Below, piece by piece: positions 1 through 8,880 of a DNA stretch of 64,000 nucleotides. Positions within the stretch are counted from its first letter, which is position 1. The number at the start of each line of letters is the position of its first letter. Below the pieces are notes generated by a model, which saw nothing but the letters and a program-made list of their open reading frames with translations, was not told the origin of the DNA and did not search any database. This stretch comes from Steroidobacter gossypii (GTDB lineage: Bacteria; Pseudomonadota; Gammaproteobacteria; Steroidobacterales; Steroidobacteraceae): positions 372,001 to 436,000 of the forward strand of contig NZ_JAEVLS010000003.1 of NCBI RefSeq assembly GCF_016801985.1. The letters run 5' to 3'. The position numbers and the translations under genes were made by a program.

Positions 1-1025
1 TCGGTGACCCAGTGATTGAACGCGGGATTGAGCGCCAGCAGCTCTTCCTTGGACAGGTCGGCGAGCTCGGCAGCGACGTGCAGATCGAGCTGACCGCCGA
101 CATCGACCTTCACGAAGTAGGGCGCGTTCGGAATCGGCGCGAAGGCCAGCCCATGGCTGGTCGGATCGCCGACGATGCGACGCATGGCCAGCAGCTTCGG
201 CACATAGGCGCGGGTCTCGCGCGGCAGTTTGAGGCTGAAGTAGTCAGTGGGCTTGCCCTCGCGCAGATTGCGCGCCACTTCGCGGGCGACGCGAGCTTCT
301 CCGCAGTTGTAGGCGGCGACGGCCAGCAGCCAGTCGCCATCGAATTCGTCGGCCAGGAACTGCAGATAGTCGAGCGCAGCGTTGGTGGAGGCGATCACAT
401 CGCGACGGCCGTCGTAGTACCAGTTCTGTTTCAAGCCGTAGCGACGGCCGGTGGCGGAGATGAATTGCCACAGACCGGAAGCGCGGGCGCGCGAATAAGC
501 GACCGGATTGAAAGCGCTCTCGACGACCGGCAGCAGCGCGAGCTCGAGCGGCATGTTGCGCGCTTCGATCTCACCGACGATGTAGTGCAGGTAGCGCTCG
601 CCGCGCTTGAAAGTGCGATCCAGATAGTCGGGGTGCTTGACGAACCAGCGCAGCTCCAGGTCCACCGAAGGGTGCTCGACATCGGAGAGCATGTAACCCT
701 TGCGAATGCGCTCGAACAGGTCGCCCGCTTCGGCGGCCGGCGCGCCCTCCTGGCCGAGCTCGCGCACCAGGCGCGGTCCGGTCCTCGCGTCCAGCGCCTC
801 GATGGCATCTTCGATCTGTTCCGGGCCCGACACGCCGATGGCGGCTTCGTCCAGCTTGGTGATGCTCGGGTCGAGCTCGACCATCTGCACCGGATCTTCA
901 TCCTCGGGGTCTTCCAGATCGGCGCTGGGAGTGTGATTGCAGCCGGCCAGGAAGACCGCCCAAGGGACGACGAGCGTCGTTGCAAGAATTGCCCGCAGCG
1001 CGGACGCTGGTCGCCATTGAAACAT
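1..1025 (-). CDS. mltD: Membrane-bound lytic murein transglycosylase D (partial)
   Basis: Outer-membrane lytic transglycosylase that cleaves peptidoglycan glycan strands. The reverse-strand frame opens with a lipoprotein signal (WAVFLAGC, lipobox Cys near residue 28). It continues into an SLT domain recognisable by the segments ALLPVVESAFNP, SGLWQFI and AVAAYNCGE, where the Glu of VVES is the expected catalytic residue. The gene runs off the left edge of the window, so the C-terminal end, where LysM repeats are expected in this family, is missing. Its head-to-tail position with gloB matches the E. coli mltD-gloB order. Identification is firm; only the 3' end is unknown. Confidence 0.92.
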   Translation of the reverse strand, partial: MFQWRPASALRAILATTLVVPWAVFLAGCNHTPSADLEDPEDEDPVQMVELDPSITKLDEAAIGVSGPEQIEDAIEALDARTGPRLVRELGQEGAPAAEAGDLFERIRKGYMLSDVEHPSVDLELRWFVKHPDYLDRTFKRGERYLHYIVGEIEARNMPLELALLPVVESAFNPVAYSRARASGLWQFISATGRRYGLKQNWYYDGRRDVIASTNAALDYLQFLADEFDGDWLLAVAAYNCGEARVAREVARNLREGKPTDYFSLKLPRETRAYVPKLLAMRRIVGDPTSHGLAFAPIPNAPYFVKVDVGGQLDLHVAAELADLSKEELLALNPAFNHWVT

Positions 1026-1205
1026 CAGATTCCTCCACCTGCCTCGTCCCGGTGCCGGGCAGGCGTTGTCAAAGCCAAAATCGGCCCTTGAAACTCGGCA
1101 GACCGAGCCGGCGGGCGACTTTCACACTCCGGCGCGCTTCGGCGCCCTGATTGATCGTCTGCAACTTGCGTGTCCGCGTGCCTTCGGACACTGACTCAAA
1201 CGAGC

Positions 1206-1982
1206 TTACCGAAAGCTGTCTTTCCACTGACGGATGACAGCGAACACTTCAGGTTCACTCTGTAGCCCGCGGCCCGCATGGGCTTCAGCGGCCTGTTTCA
1301 CACTCTCGTCGTCACACCGCAGGAACGGGTTCACATTCCTCTCCCGCCTGATGTCCGATGGAATGGTCGCCTGATCGCGGGCCCGCAATTGCTGGCAGTG
1401 TTCGAGATAGCTCGCGGCCGCCCGATTCTCCGGCGCCACCGCCAGCCCGAACTTCAGATTGCTCAAGGTGTACTCGTGGGCGCAGTACACCAATGTTTCG
1501 GCCGGCAGCGCCGCAAGCTTCGACAACGAGCGATGCATTTGTTCCGGCGTGCCCTCGAACAGACGGCCACAACCGGCGCTGAACAGCGTGTCGCCACAGA
1601 ACACGGCGCCGTGACCGACATACGCGATGTGGCCGGCGGTGTGTCCGGGAACATCCAAGACCTGGAATTCGAGCTCGAGCTCGGCAAAGCGCGCTCGATC
1701 GCCTTCGCGCAGGCGCTGCGGATGGCCGGGCACGCTTTCGTTGGCGGGCCCGAAGACCGGAATGGAACGGTCGCGCAGCAGCTCGGTGACGCCACCGACG
1801 TGATCGCCGTGATGATGAGTGATCAGCAGCCCGGCCAGCGTGAGATTGCGATCGGCAAGGGTGCGCTCGACGGGGCGGGCGTCGCCCGGATCGACGACGA
1901 CCACGCGCGCAGGATCGCGCGGCGAATGAATCAGCCAGATGTAGTTGTCAGTAAATGCCCGAACCTGGGTCACTTGCAGCAT
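1206..1982 (-). CDS. gloB: Hydroxyacylglutathione hydrolase (glyoxalase II)
   Basis: Hydrolyses S-lactoylglutathione to D-lactate and glutathione, the second step of methylglyoxal detoxification in the cytoplasm. The 258-aa protein is a metallo-beta-lactamase fold enzyme. The binuclear metal motif THHHGDH lies at residues 55-61, followed by GHTAGHIAY near residue 115 and the family C-terminal signature RNVNPFLR. Length is normal for GloB. It is divergent from the downstream methyltransferase gene, with about 150 bp of shared upstream region. Confidence 0.95.
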   Translation of the reverse strand: MLQVTQVRAFTDNYIWLIHSPRDPARVVVVDPGDARPVERTLADRNLTLAGLLITHHHGDHVGGVTELLRDRSIPVFGPANESVPGHPQRLREGDRARFAELELEFQVLDVPGHTAGHIAYVGHGAVFCGDTLFSAGCGRLFEGTPEQMHRSLSKLAALPAETLVYCAHEYTLSNLKFGLAVAPENRAAASYLEHCQQLRARDQATIPSDIRRERNVNPFLRCDDESVKQAAEAHAGRGLQSEPEVFAVIRQWKDSFR

Positions 1983-2136
1983 GTTTTGGAGCGACCCCAG
2001 GGGACATCACCTGCCAGTATTAAACATGCCATGTCGCTGAGCGGCAAGCGTTTAGTTAATGATCAAACGGCGCTCGCGGCGCTCGGTTCCATTGGCACTA
2101 GAACCCTGGGCGGCTCCGATCCGTTATCCTAGCGCC

Positions 2137-2889
2137 ATGGCCGAACCTTCCGCCCTCGATCTGCACGCCTGGCTGCGCTCGCCGCTCGGCCAGCGGGTGT
2201 ATGCGCTCGAGCGCAAGATCGCGAGCGAGGCGCTGGCGCAGGTATTTGGCTGGCAGCTGCTGCAGATCGGGCAATGGGGCGACGATGACGGCCTGCTGGC
2301 CGAAGCGCGCACTCAACGCAAATCGGTGCTCGCCTGGCACGGGGTGCGTCGGCCAGGCGTCGCGTCGGCGATTCGCTCGCGTACCGATGCGCTCGCCATC
2401 CAGTCCGATTCGGTCGATGCCGTTTTGTTACCCCACACGCTGGAATACGAGCCCGAGCCGCACGAGATCGTGCGCGAAGTCGGCCGTGTGCTGTCGGCGG
2501 AGGGGCATCTGATCGTGTTCGGCTTCCGGCCGTTCTCCAGTTGGGGCCTGCGGCACTGGTTCGCCAAAGATGGATTCCCGCCAGGGCTCGAGCGCCTGAT
2601 CAGCGAGGGGCGATTGCGCGACTGGCTCAAGCTGCTCGGCTTCGAAGTCGTCGATGCGCGACGCTATCTGTTCAGCTTGCCGTTCAGCGCCAGCTCGCCA
2701 TCGTCACAACGCTTTTTCGAGCGCACCGGCAATTACCTGTGGCCCATGTTCGCCGGCGGCTATCTGCTCAAAGCTCGCAAGCGCGTGTACACGCTCACGC
2801 CAATTCGCCCGCGCTGGCGGCTGCGCCCCAAAGTCGTGGGCGGCCTCATCGAACCTTCCACACCACGCAACGTGACGCGTCGAACCTGA
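2137..2889 (+). CDS. Class I SAM-dependent methyltransferase (YafS-like)
   Basis: A 250-aa methyltransferase of unknown substrate. The part from about residue 75 onward carries the [11 protein letters not shown] and [17 protein letters not shown] segments typical of the late Rossmann motifs of Methyltransf_11 enzymes. The classical glycine-rich motif I is weak here ([13 protein letters not shown]). It sits between gloB and rnhA exactly where E. coli has yafS, so I take it as the same orthologous group. The ATG at 2137 is preferred over an upstream in-frame ATG because the homologous part begins there and the upstream part looks non-coding. Confidence 0.85.
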   Translation: MAEPSALDLHAWLRSPLGQRVYALERKIASEALAQVFGWQLLQIGQWGDDDGLLAEARTQRKSVLAWHGVRRPGVASAIRSRTDALAIQSDSVDAVLLPHTLEYEPEPHEIVREVGRVLSAEGHLIVFGFRPFSSWGLRHWFAKDGFPPGLERLISEGRLRDWLKLLGFEVVDARRYLFSLPFSASSPSSQRFFERTGNYLWPMFAGGYLLKARKRVYTLTPIRPRWRLRPKVVGGLIEPSTPRNVTRRT

Positions 2890-2909
2890 CGCACTGGCTG
2901 ATCTACTCA

Positions 2910-3362
2910 ATGGCTGCAGTCGAGATCTACACCGACGGCGCGTGCCGCGGTAATCCGGGGCCGGGCGGGTGGGGCGCGATTCTGCGCTCCGGCGGGCATG
3001 AAAGAGAGCTCAAGGGCGCCGAAGCGCTCACCACCAACAATCGCATGGAGCTGATGGCGGCGATCCAGGCGCTCGCCGCCCTGAAGCGTGGCTGCGACGT
3101 GGTGCTGTACACCGACTCGCAGTACGTGCGCAAAGGCATTCTCGAATGGCTGCCGCAGTGGAAACTGCGTGACTGGCGCACGGCCGACAAGAAGCCGGTG
3201 AAGAACGTCGACTTGTGGCAGGCGCTGGAGCGCGAGATCGCGCGGCACAAGATCGAATGGCACTGGGTCAAGGGGCACGCCGGCGTGCCCGGCAACGAGC
3301 GCGCCGATCAACTGGCGAACGCGGCCATCGACGAGATGCAGGCGCGCCTGCCGGTCGCGTAA
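2910..3362 (+). CDS. rnhA: Ribonuclease HI
   Basis: Degrades the RNA strand of RNA:DNA hybrids, for example Okazaki primers and R-loops. The 150-aa protein has the full catalytic set: Asp9 in [17 protein letters not shown], Glu47 in NNRMEL, Asp69 in YTDSQYV, and the late Asp in [10 protein letters not shown]. The HWVKGHAG histidine loop is present as well. Length equals the usual bacterial RNase HI. It begins 21 bp after the methyltransferase stop, suggesting a shared transcript. In E. coli it would be followed or opposed by dnaQ; here an aminotransferase gene intervenes. Confidence 0.96.
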   Translation: MAAVEIYTDGACRGNPGPGGWGAILRSGGHERELKGAEALTTNNRMELMAAIQALAALKRGCDVVLYTDSQYVRKGILEWLPQWKLRDWRTADKKPVKNVDLWQALEREIARHKIEWHWVKGHAGVPGNERADQLANAAIDEMQARLPVA

Positions 3363-3467
3363 GGCGCACTCACTCGGTCGGAGAGGGCCGATCGCACCGG
3401 TCGATCAGCAATGGCCGTCGCATGAGCTATCATGCGCGCCAGCTTGCGATCATCACCGGGCCGTTCC

Positions 3468-4595
3468 ATGGACTTCATCGATCTCAAAACTCAGTACCGC
3501 CGAGTCCAGGACTCGGTCAATGCGCGCATTCGCACGGTGCTCGAGCACGGGCAATACATTCTGGGCGCCGAGACGGTCGAGCTGGAGAAGGTGCTGGCCG
3601 AGTACGTCGGCGCCAAACATTGCATCGGCGCGTCCAGTGGCACCGATACATTGCTGATCGCGCTGATGGCCTACGGCATCGGGCCCGGCGATGAAGTCAT
3701 CACTTCGCCATTCACGTTCATCGCCACCGGCGAGATGATCGCGCTGGCGGGCGCGAAGCCGGTGTTCGTCGACATCGACGCGCGTACTTACAACATCGAT
3801 GCGAAGCTGATCGAAACAGCGATCACGTCTCGGACCAAGGCCATCATGCCGGTGTCTCTGTATGGTCAGTGCGCCGACATGGATGCGATCAACGCCATCG
3901 CCCGCAAGCATCGCATTCCGGTCATCGAAGACGCCGCGCAAAGCTTCGGGGCCATGTACAAGGGCAAGCGCTCTTGCGCGGTCTCCGACGTCGGATCGAC
4001 GTCGTTCTTTCCTTCCAAGCCGCTCGGCGCGTACGGCGACGGCGGCGCGCTGTTTACCGATGACGACAACCTGGCGAAGCTGATGCGCGAGATTCGCGTG
4101 CATGGTCAGGATCGTCGCTATCATCACCCGCGCCTGGGCATCAACGGTCGGCTCGATACGCTGCAAGCCGCGGTGCTGCTCGCGAAAATGGAAATCTTCC
4201 CCGAGGAAGTCGAGGCGCGCAGCAAGCTCGGCGACCGCTACTCGGCGATGATCGAAGAGGCTTTTGCGAAGGAGAGCGATCCGGCGCGGAAAGTGGTCAC
4301 GCCGTATGTGGCCCCGGATTGCACCAGCGTGTATGCCCAATACACCATCGAAGTGGCGGATCGCGCCAAGGTCGAACAGGGCATGAAAGCACGCGGCATT
4401 CCCACAGCCGTGCATTACCCGGTGCCGCTGCACTTGCAGCCGGTGTTCGCAAGTCTGGGCCAGGGCGCCGGCAGCTTCCCGATCTCCGAAGCCGCCGGTA
4501 ACCGGGTCATCAGCCTGCCCATGCATCCATACCTTACGGAAGCGCAGCAGGCGGAGGTCGTTCAGGCGCTCAAGGACGTGGTGCTGGGCGGCTGA
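3468..4595 (+). CDS. wbpE: DegT/DnrJ/EryC1 sugar aminotransferase, WbpE-like
   Basis: PLP-dependent aminotransferase of nucleotide-sugar biosynthesis, 375 aa. It closely follows the WbpE pattern, whose known substrate is UDP-2-acetamido-2-deoxy-3-oxo-glucuronate. The start FIDLKTQYRRV, the ASSGTDTL phosphate loop, VSLYGQCADMDAI, VIEDAAQSFGA and the PLP-lysine motif SFFPSKPLGAYGDGGA (Lys184) are all present. I chose ATG 3468 because the family begins with an (M)xFIDLK sequence. Its stop overlaps the dnaQ start by one base (TGATG), so the two are probably translationally coupled. The partner enzymes WbpB (3-dehydrogenase) and WbpD (acetyltransferase) are not in this window. Confidence 0.85.
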   Translation: MDFIDLKTQYRRVQDSVNARIRTVLEHGQYILGAETVELEKVLAEYVGAKHCIGASSGTDTLLIALMAYGIGPGDEVITSPFTFIATGEMIALAGAKPVFVDIDARTYNIDAKLIETAITSRTKAIMPVSLYGQCADMDAINAIARKHRIPVIEDAAQSFGAMYKGKRSCAVSDVGSTSFFPSKPLGAYGDGGALFTDDDNLAKLMREIRVHGQDRRYHHPRLGINGRLDTLQAAVLLAKMEIFPEEVEARSKLGDRYSAMIEEAFAKESDPARKVVTPYVAPDCTSVYAQYTIEVADRAKVEQGMKARGIPTAVHYPVPLHLQPVFASLGQGAGSFPISEAAGNRVISLPMHPYLTEAQQAEVVQALKDVVLGG

Positions 4596-5389
4596 TGCGT
4601 CAGGTCATCCTCGATACCGAAACCACCGGCCTGGAGCCCGAACAGGGGCATCGCATCATCGAAATCGGCTGCGTCGAGCTGGTGAATCGGCGCAAGACCG
4701 GCCGGACGTTTCATCGTTATCTGCGGCCGGATCGCGAGGTCGATCGCGGCGCCATCCAGGTGCACGGACTCACCAACGAGTTCCTGGCGCAGCAGCCTCG
4801 CTTCGCCGACGTGGTCGATGAGTTGATCGAATTCATCAGCGGCGCCGAGCTGATCATTCACAACGCGGCGTTCGACCTGGCCTTCCTGGATGCGGAGCTG
4901 AAGCGGCTGCCGGGCCCACGGCGTGAGACACGGAAGATCTGCAATGTGATCGATACGTTGCCTCTTGCGCGCCAGATGCATCCGGGCCAGCGCAACAGCC
5001 TCGATGCGCTGTGCAAACGTTACGGCATCGACAACTCACATCGCGAGTTGCACGGGGCGTTGCTCGACGCGCAGATCCTGCTGGAAGTTTATCTCGCGAT
5101 GACCGGCGGCCAGACGGCGCTGATCCTCGGCGAGGCGAGCGACGCCAGCGCCGATGTCGCCTTCGAGCCCGTGGCGGCGGTGGTTCGTCCGCGTGGATTG
5201 CTGCGAGTGGTGCGAGCGTCGGATGATGAGATTGCGGCGCATGAGCGCATGCTGACCATCATCGACAAGAGCAGCGGCGGCAAGACGCTTTGGAAACAAT
5301 TGGTGCTGCCCGAGATGGCACCAACGCCGGCGCCGACGGCGGCTCCGGTCCCCGCGATGGTCCCGGCGATGAATCCAGCGATGGCCTAG
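4595..5389 (+). CDS. dnaQ: DNA polymerase III epsilon subunit (3'-5' exonuclease)
   Basis: Proofreading subunit of the replicative polymerase, 264 aa. The DEDDh exonuclease core is visible: Exo I LDTETTGLE (Asp7, Glu9), Exo II HNAAFDLAFLDAEL, and Exo III HRELHGALLDA with the general-base His. RNSLDALCKRYGI is also typical. A longer C-terminal segment, including an Ala/Pro-rich tail (PTPAPTAAPVPAM), follows and would correspond to the flexible linker and alpha-subunit tether. The start codon overlaps the stop of the preceding sugar aminotransferase, an unusual partner for a replication gene. Confidence 0.95.
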   Translation: MRQVILDTETTGLEPEQGHRIIEIGCVELVNRRKTGRTFHRYLRPDREVDRGAIQVHGLTNEFLAQQPRFADVVDELIEFISGAELIIHNAAFDLAFLDAELKRLPGPRRETRKICNVIDTLPLARQMHPGQRNSLDALCKRYGIDNSHRELHGALLDAQILLEVYLAMTGGQTALILGEASDASADVAFEPVAAVVRPRGLLRVVRASDDEIAAHERMLTIIDKSSGGKTLWKQLVLPEMAPTPAPTAAPVPAMVPAMNPAMA

Positions 5390-5404
5390 CCCAAAGCATC
5401 GCTC

Positions 5405-6904
5405 ATGCTGCAAGCGTACCAGCACCTGTTTCTCGGCCACGCGCCTCGCTGGTACAAACTCGCCATCGTCGTCTTCCTCGTGCTCAATCCAGTGGTGCTG
5501 CTGCTGGGCGGAGCGCATGGCGCGACCGTGGCGGGCTGGCTGATATTGCTGGAGTTCATCTTCACGCTGGCGATGGCGTTGAAGTGTTATCCGTTGCAGC
5601 CCGGCGGCCTGCTCGCGCTGCAAGCGGTATTGCTGGGGCTGACCCAGCCCGAGTCGGTGTATCAGCACACGCTCACCGCGTTTCCCATCATCCTGCTGCT
5701 GATCTTCATGATCGCCGGCATCTTCTTTCTCAAGGAAATGCTGGTGTTTTGTTTCACCAAGCTGCTGCTGAAGGTGCGCTCGAACCTGGCGCTCGCGTTG
5801 CTGTTCTGTCTGGTGCCGGCGGTGTTGGCCGCCTTTCTCGACGCGCTCACGGTGCTGGCGGTGGTCATCGCGGTGGCGACGGGGTTCTACGAGGTTTATC
5901 ACAAGGTTGCTTCGGGCAAGACGCATCAGGATGCGCATGACAGCTCGGCCGATGAGCATGTCGGTGAGCTGCATCGTTCCGATCTCGATGCGTTTCGCGC
6001 CGTGTTGCGCGGCCTGCTGATGCATGCCGGCGCGGGAACAGTGCTCGGCGGTGTGATGACTCCGGTGGGCCAACCGCAAAATGTGCTGGTGGCGGAGCAG
6101 GCCGACTGGACCTTCATCGAGTTCTTTTTGCAAATGGCGCCGGTGGCGCTGCCGGTGTTCGTAGTCGGCATCCTGACCTGTTTCACGATCGAACGAATGA
6201 AATGGTTCGGTTACGGCGTGCGCCTGCCGGATGCGGTCCGTCAGGTGCTCGAAGCGTACGATCGCGATCAGCAGGCGCGGCGCACGCCGCGCGATGTGGC
6301 GATCATCGTCGTGCAGGCGATCACGGCGGTGATCCTGGTCTTCGCGCTTGCGTTTCACCTGGCCGAAGTAGGCTTGATCGGCTTGCTGGTGATCGTGCTG
6401 GCGACCGCATTTACGGGCGTGACCGAAGAGCAGCGCCTCGGCAAGGCCTTCGAAGCGGCGCTGCCGTTCACCGCGTTGATCGTGGTGTTCTTTGTGATCG
6501 TGGCGCAAATCCACGATCAGCATCTGTTCGAGCCGGTGGTGGGCTGGGCGCTGTATCAGCCGGGCGAGGCGCGGGCGGCCATCTTCTATCTGGCGAGCGG
6601 CCTGCTGTCCGCGGTCAGCGACAATGTTTTCGTCGCCACCATCTATATCACCGAAGTGAAGGCCGCCTTGCTGGAAGGGGCGATCGGCGCCGCCGAGTTC
6701 GGCCGGCTGGCGGTGGCCATCAACACCGGCACCAACATTCCCAGCATCGCCACACCGAACGGCCAGGCGGCGCTATTGTTCCTGCTCACCTCGGCGGTCG
6801 CGCCGTTGATCCGCCTTTCCTATGGGCGGATGGTATGGATGGCGTTGCCATACACCATCACCTTGACGCTCAGCGGACTGTGGGCGGTGCTGTACCTGCT
6901 CTGA
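5405..6904 (+). CDS. nhaB: Na+/H+ antiporter NhaB
   Basis: Inner-membrane sodium/proton antiporter of 499 aa with around a dozen hydrophobic segments. The N-terminal region (LGHAPRWYKLAIVVFLVLNP), the AALLDALTVLAVVI-like segment (AFLDALTVLAVVIAVATGFY) and the C-terminal NTGTNIPSIATPNGQAA stretch follow the NhaB family. It contributes to pH and Na+ homeostasis. It starts 15 bp after dnaQ and is probably read from the same transcript. Length matches NhaB (about 500 aa). Confidence 0.93.
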   Translation: MLQAYQHLFLGHAPRWYKLAIVVFLVLNPVVLLLGGAHGATVAGWLILLEFIFTLAMALKCYPLQPGGLLALQAVLLGLTQPESVYQHTLTAFPIILLLIFMIAGIFFLKEMLVFCFTKLLLKVRSNLALALLFCLVPAVLAAFLDALTVLAVVIAVATGFYEVYHKVASGKTHQDAHDSSADEHVGELHRSDLDAFRAVLRGLLMHAGAGTVLGGVMTPVGQPQNVLVAEQADWTFIEFFLQMAPVALPVFVVGILTCFTIERMKWFGYGVRLPDAVRQVLEAYDRDQQARRTPRDVAIIVVQAITAVILVFALAFHLAEVGLIGLLVIVLATAFTGVTEEQRLGKAFEAALPFTALIVVFFVIVAQIHDQHLFEPVVGWALYQPGEARAAIFYLASGLLSAVSDNVFVATIYITEVKAALLEGAIGAAEFGRLAVAINTGTNIPSIATPNGQAALLFLLTSAVAPLIRLSYGRMVWMALPYTITLTLSGLWAVLYLL

Positions 6905-7039
6905 CAAGGAATCCGACAGCGGCGCGAACGCTGCCCTTTAGAGCCATGTCTCTATTTCGACAACGGTTCTGTGGCATTCTTGCGCCCTTTGTGGCGTTCA
7001 ACCCGTTTAGCACTCTCTCAAGGTTGACCTCGGACTGTT

Positions 7040-8323
7040 ATGTCTCAATTTAGTCTGCGCGAATGCAAGCTCGGTGTGATCGGTCTGGGCTACGTCGGCC
7101 TGCCGCTGGCGGTGGAGTTCGGCAAGTCGTTCCATACCGTCGGTTTCGATATCAAGGCGGCGCGGGTCGCCGAGCTGAAGAAGGGCCGGGACAGCACGCT
7201 GGAAGTGGAGCCGGCCGAGCTCAAGGCCGCCAAGCGGCTCAGCTATACCACCAATGTGAAAGATCTGCGCAGCTGCCAGGTCTATATCGTCACGGTGCCC
7301 ACGCCCATCGACGGTTACAAGCGACCGGACCTCACGCCCATCGAGCGCGCCAGCGAGCTGATCGGCCAGGTGCTGAAGAAGGGCGACATCGTGGTGTTCG
7401 AATCCACCGTGTATCCGGGCTGCACCGAAGAGGTGGCCGTGCCGATCCTCGAGCGCCTGTCGGGCCTGACCTTCAACAAGGATTTCTACGCGGGCTACAG
7501 CCCCGAGCGCATCAACCCGGGCGATAAGCAGCATCGACTCACCACCATCAAGAAAATCACTTCCGGCTCGACGCCCGAAGTGGCCGACTTCATCGATGCG
7601 CTCTACGGCAGCATCGTCAAGGCGGGCACGCACAAGGCCTCGAGCATTCGCGTGGCCGAGGCGGCCAAAGTGATCGAGAACACGCAGCGCGACGTGAACA
7701 TCGCGCTGATCAACGAGCTGGCGCTCATCTTCAACCGCCTCGGCATCGACACCGAGGAAGTGCTGGAAGCCGCCGGCACCAAGTGGAACTTCCTGCCGTT
7801 CCGCCCGGGCCTGGTGGGCGGCCACTGCATCGGGGTGGATCCGTATTACCTGACGCACAAGGCGCAGGAGATCGGCTATCACCCCGAGATGATCCTGGCC
7901 GGCCGCCGCATCAACGACAACATGGCCATTTACGTCGCCGAGCGGATCGCGCAGCTGATGATCAAGAAGCGCATCCACGTGAACGGCTCGCGCATCCTGG
8001 TGATGGGCCTGACCTTCAAGGAAAACTGCCCCGACCTGCGCAACTCCAAGGTCGCCGACGTGGTGGCCGAGCTGAAGAAATACGGCGCCAAGGTCGACGT
8101 GTTCGACCCCTGGATCGACGCCGAGGAGTGCGAGCACGAATACGGCATCAAGCCCATCCGCAAGCCGCAGCCCGGCAAGTACGACGCCATCGTGCTGGCG
8201 GTGGCGCACAAGCAGTTTCGCGAGATGGGGATCCAGCAGATCCGCTCGTTCGCGAAGAAGCCGCATGTTCTCTACGACATCAAGTACGTGTTTGATGCGG
8301 ATGAGGTCGATGGCCGACTCTGA
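7040..8323 (+). CDS. tviB: UDP-N-acetylhexosamine 6-dehydrogenase (TviB/WbpO family)
   Basis: NAD-dependent four-electron oxidation of a UDP-HexNAc to the uronic acid for capsule or O-antigen. The 427-aa protein has the N-terminal Rossmann motif [13 protein letters not shown], the middle domain [11 protein letters not shown], and the catalytic [12 protein letters not shown] with Cys263. The C-terminal domain carries [16 protein letters not shown]. The motifs match the Vi-antigen TviB and WbpO type rather than UDP-glucose dehydrogenase, which is present separately at 33753. With WbpE-like at 3468 and the 4-epimerase at 8881 it supplies amino-uronic sugars. The exact hexosamine (gluco or galacto) cannot be read from sequence alone. 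Confidence 0.88.
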   Translation: MSQFSLRECKLGVIGLGYVGLPLAVEFGKSFHTVGFDIKAARVAELKKGRDSTLEVEPAELKAAKRLSYTTNVKDLRSCQVYIVTVPTPIDGYKRPDLTPIERASELIGQVLKKGDIVVFESTVYPGCTEEVAVPILERLSGLTFNKDFYAGYSPERINPGDKQHRLTTIKKITSGSTPEVADFIDALYGSIVKAGTHKASSIRVAEAAKVIENTQRDVNIALINELALIFNRLGIDTEEVLEAAGTKWNFLPFRPGLVGGHCIGVDPYYLTHKAQEIGYHPEMILAGRRINDNMAIYVAERIAQLMIKKRIHVNGSRILVMGLTFKENCPDLRNSKVADVVAELKKYGAKVDVFDPWIDAEECEHEYGIKPIRKPQPGKYDAIVLAVAHKQFREMGIQQIRSFAKKPHVLYDIKYVFDADEVDGRL

Positions 8324-8358
8324 TCTGGTAGCTGGCGGCTGAGTAGTTGGTGGCTCGG

Positions 8359-8775
8359 TCAAGGAGCGGCTGATCGACGAACTGTCGGCGTGCACGCTCT
8401 GGCATGTGCCGTACGGCCTGATGTGACAAGGCTGCGGATCAAGCCGTTGAGCAGGCGCCCGACGTGAGCTATCTCCTCGAGGGTCGCGCCCGCATCGCCG
8501 AGCAGCGCCAGGCGATTGATGATCGTGTACTGCGTCTCCAGCTCGGCGAGCGAGCCTCGCGCGACGTACAAGAACTGAAGGAATTCCGCGCGGCTGCGTC
8601 GTGCGGAACCTTCGGCGATGTTGCAGGGTATAGAAGCGGCGGCGCGCCGCAGCTGGCTTTGCAAGCCGAAGCGTTCGTCCCTGGGCAGCTGTCGGCTCGC
8701 GGCGTAGACTTTGCAGGCCAGCGTCACGGCTTTTTGCCAGGCAACCAGGTCCTTGTGACTGACGATTTTATCCAT
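8359..8775 (-). CDS. Four-helix bundle protein (S23/IVS-type)
   Basis: A 138-aa protein of the 23S-rRNA-intervening-sequence (S23) / four-helix bundle family. The signature is plain: HKDLVAWQKAVTLACKVYAASR, LQSQLRRAAASIPCNIAEG, and the third/fourth helices around FLYVARGSLAELETQ. Members occur as genes inside rRNA intervening sequences and as stand-alone genes in polysaccharide regions; a relative (bAvd) serves diversity-generating retroelements, but no reverse transcriptase is visible here. It lies antisense between two nucleotide-sugar genes. Its biochemical role is unknown. The last 25 residues look low-complexity and may be read-through extension. Confidence 0.8.
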   Translation of the reverse strand: MDKIVSHKDLVAWQKAVTLACKVYAASRQLPRDERFGLQSQLRRAAASIPCNIAEGSARRSRAEFLQFLYVARGSLAELETQYTIINRLALLGDAGATLEEIAHVGRLLNGLIRSLVTSGRTAHARACTPTVRRSAAP

Positions 8776-8880
8776 GCGCGACGAATGTTCGGCGGGCGCG
8801 CGGCCTGCGAGGCCGCGACAAAGTAGACATCCGTCGAGTTATTGGCGGCCTTTTATCAATCGACATCGGCTAGGCATGTT

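Noticed and set aside
5036-6523. 495-codon minus-strand open frame across dnaQ and nhaB
   Set aside because: His/Arg/Gln-rich translation typical of an antisense shadow in GC-rich DNA; both plus-strand genes are firmly identified.
8359-8775. Diversity-generating retroelement accessory protein (Avd)
   Set aside because: No reverse transcriptase or template/variable repeat pair nearby; the general S23 family call is safer.
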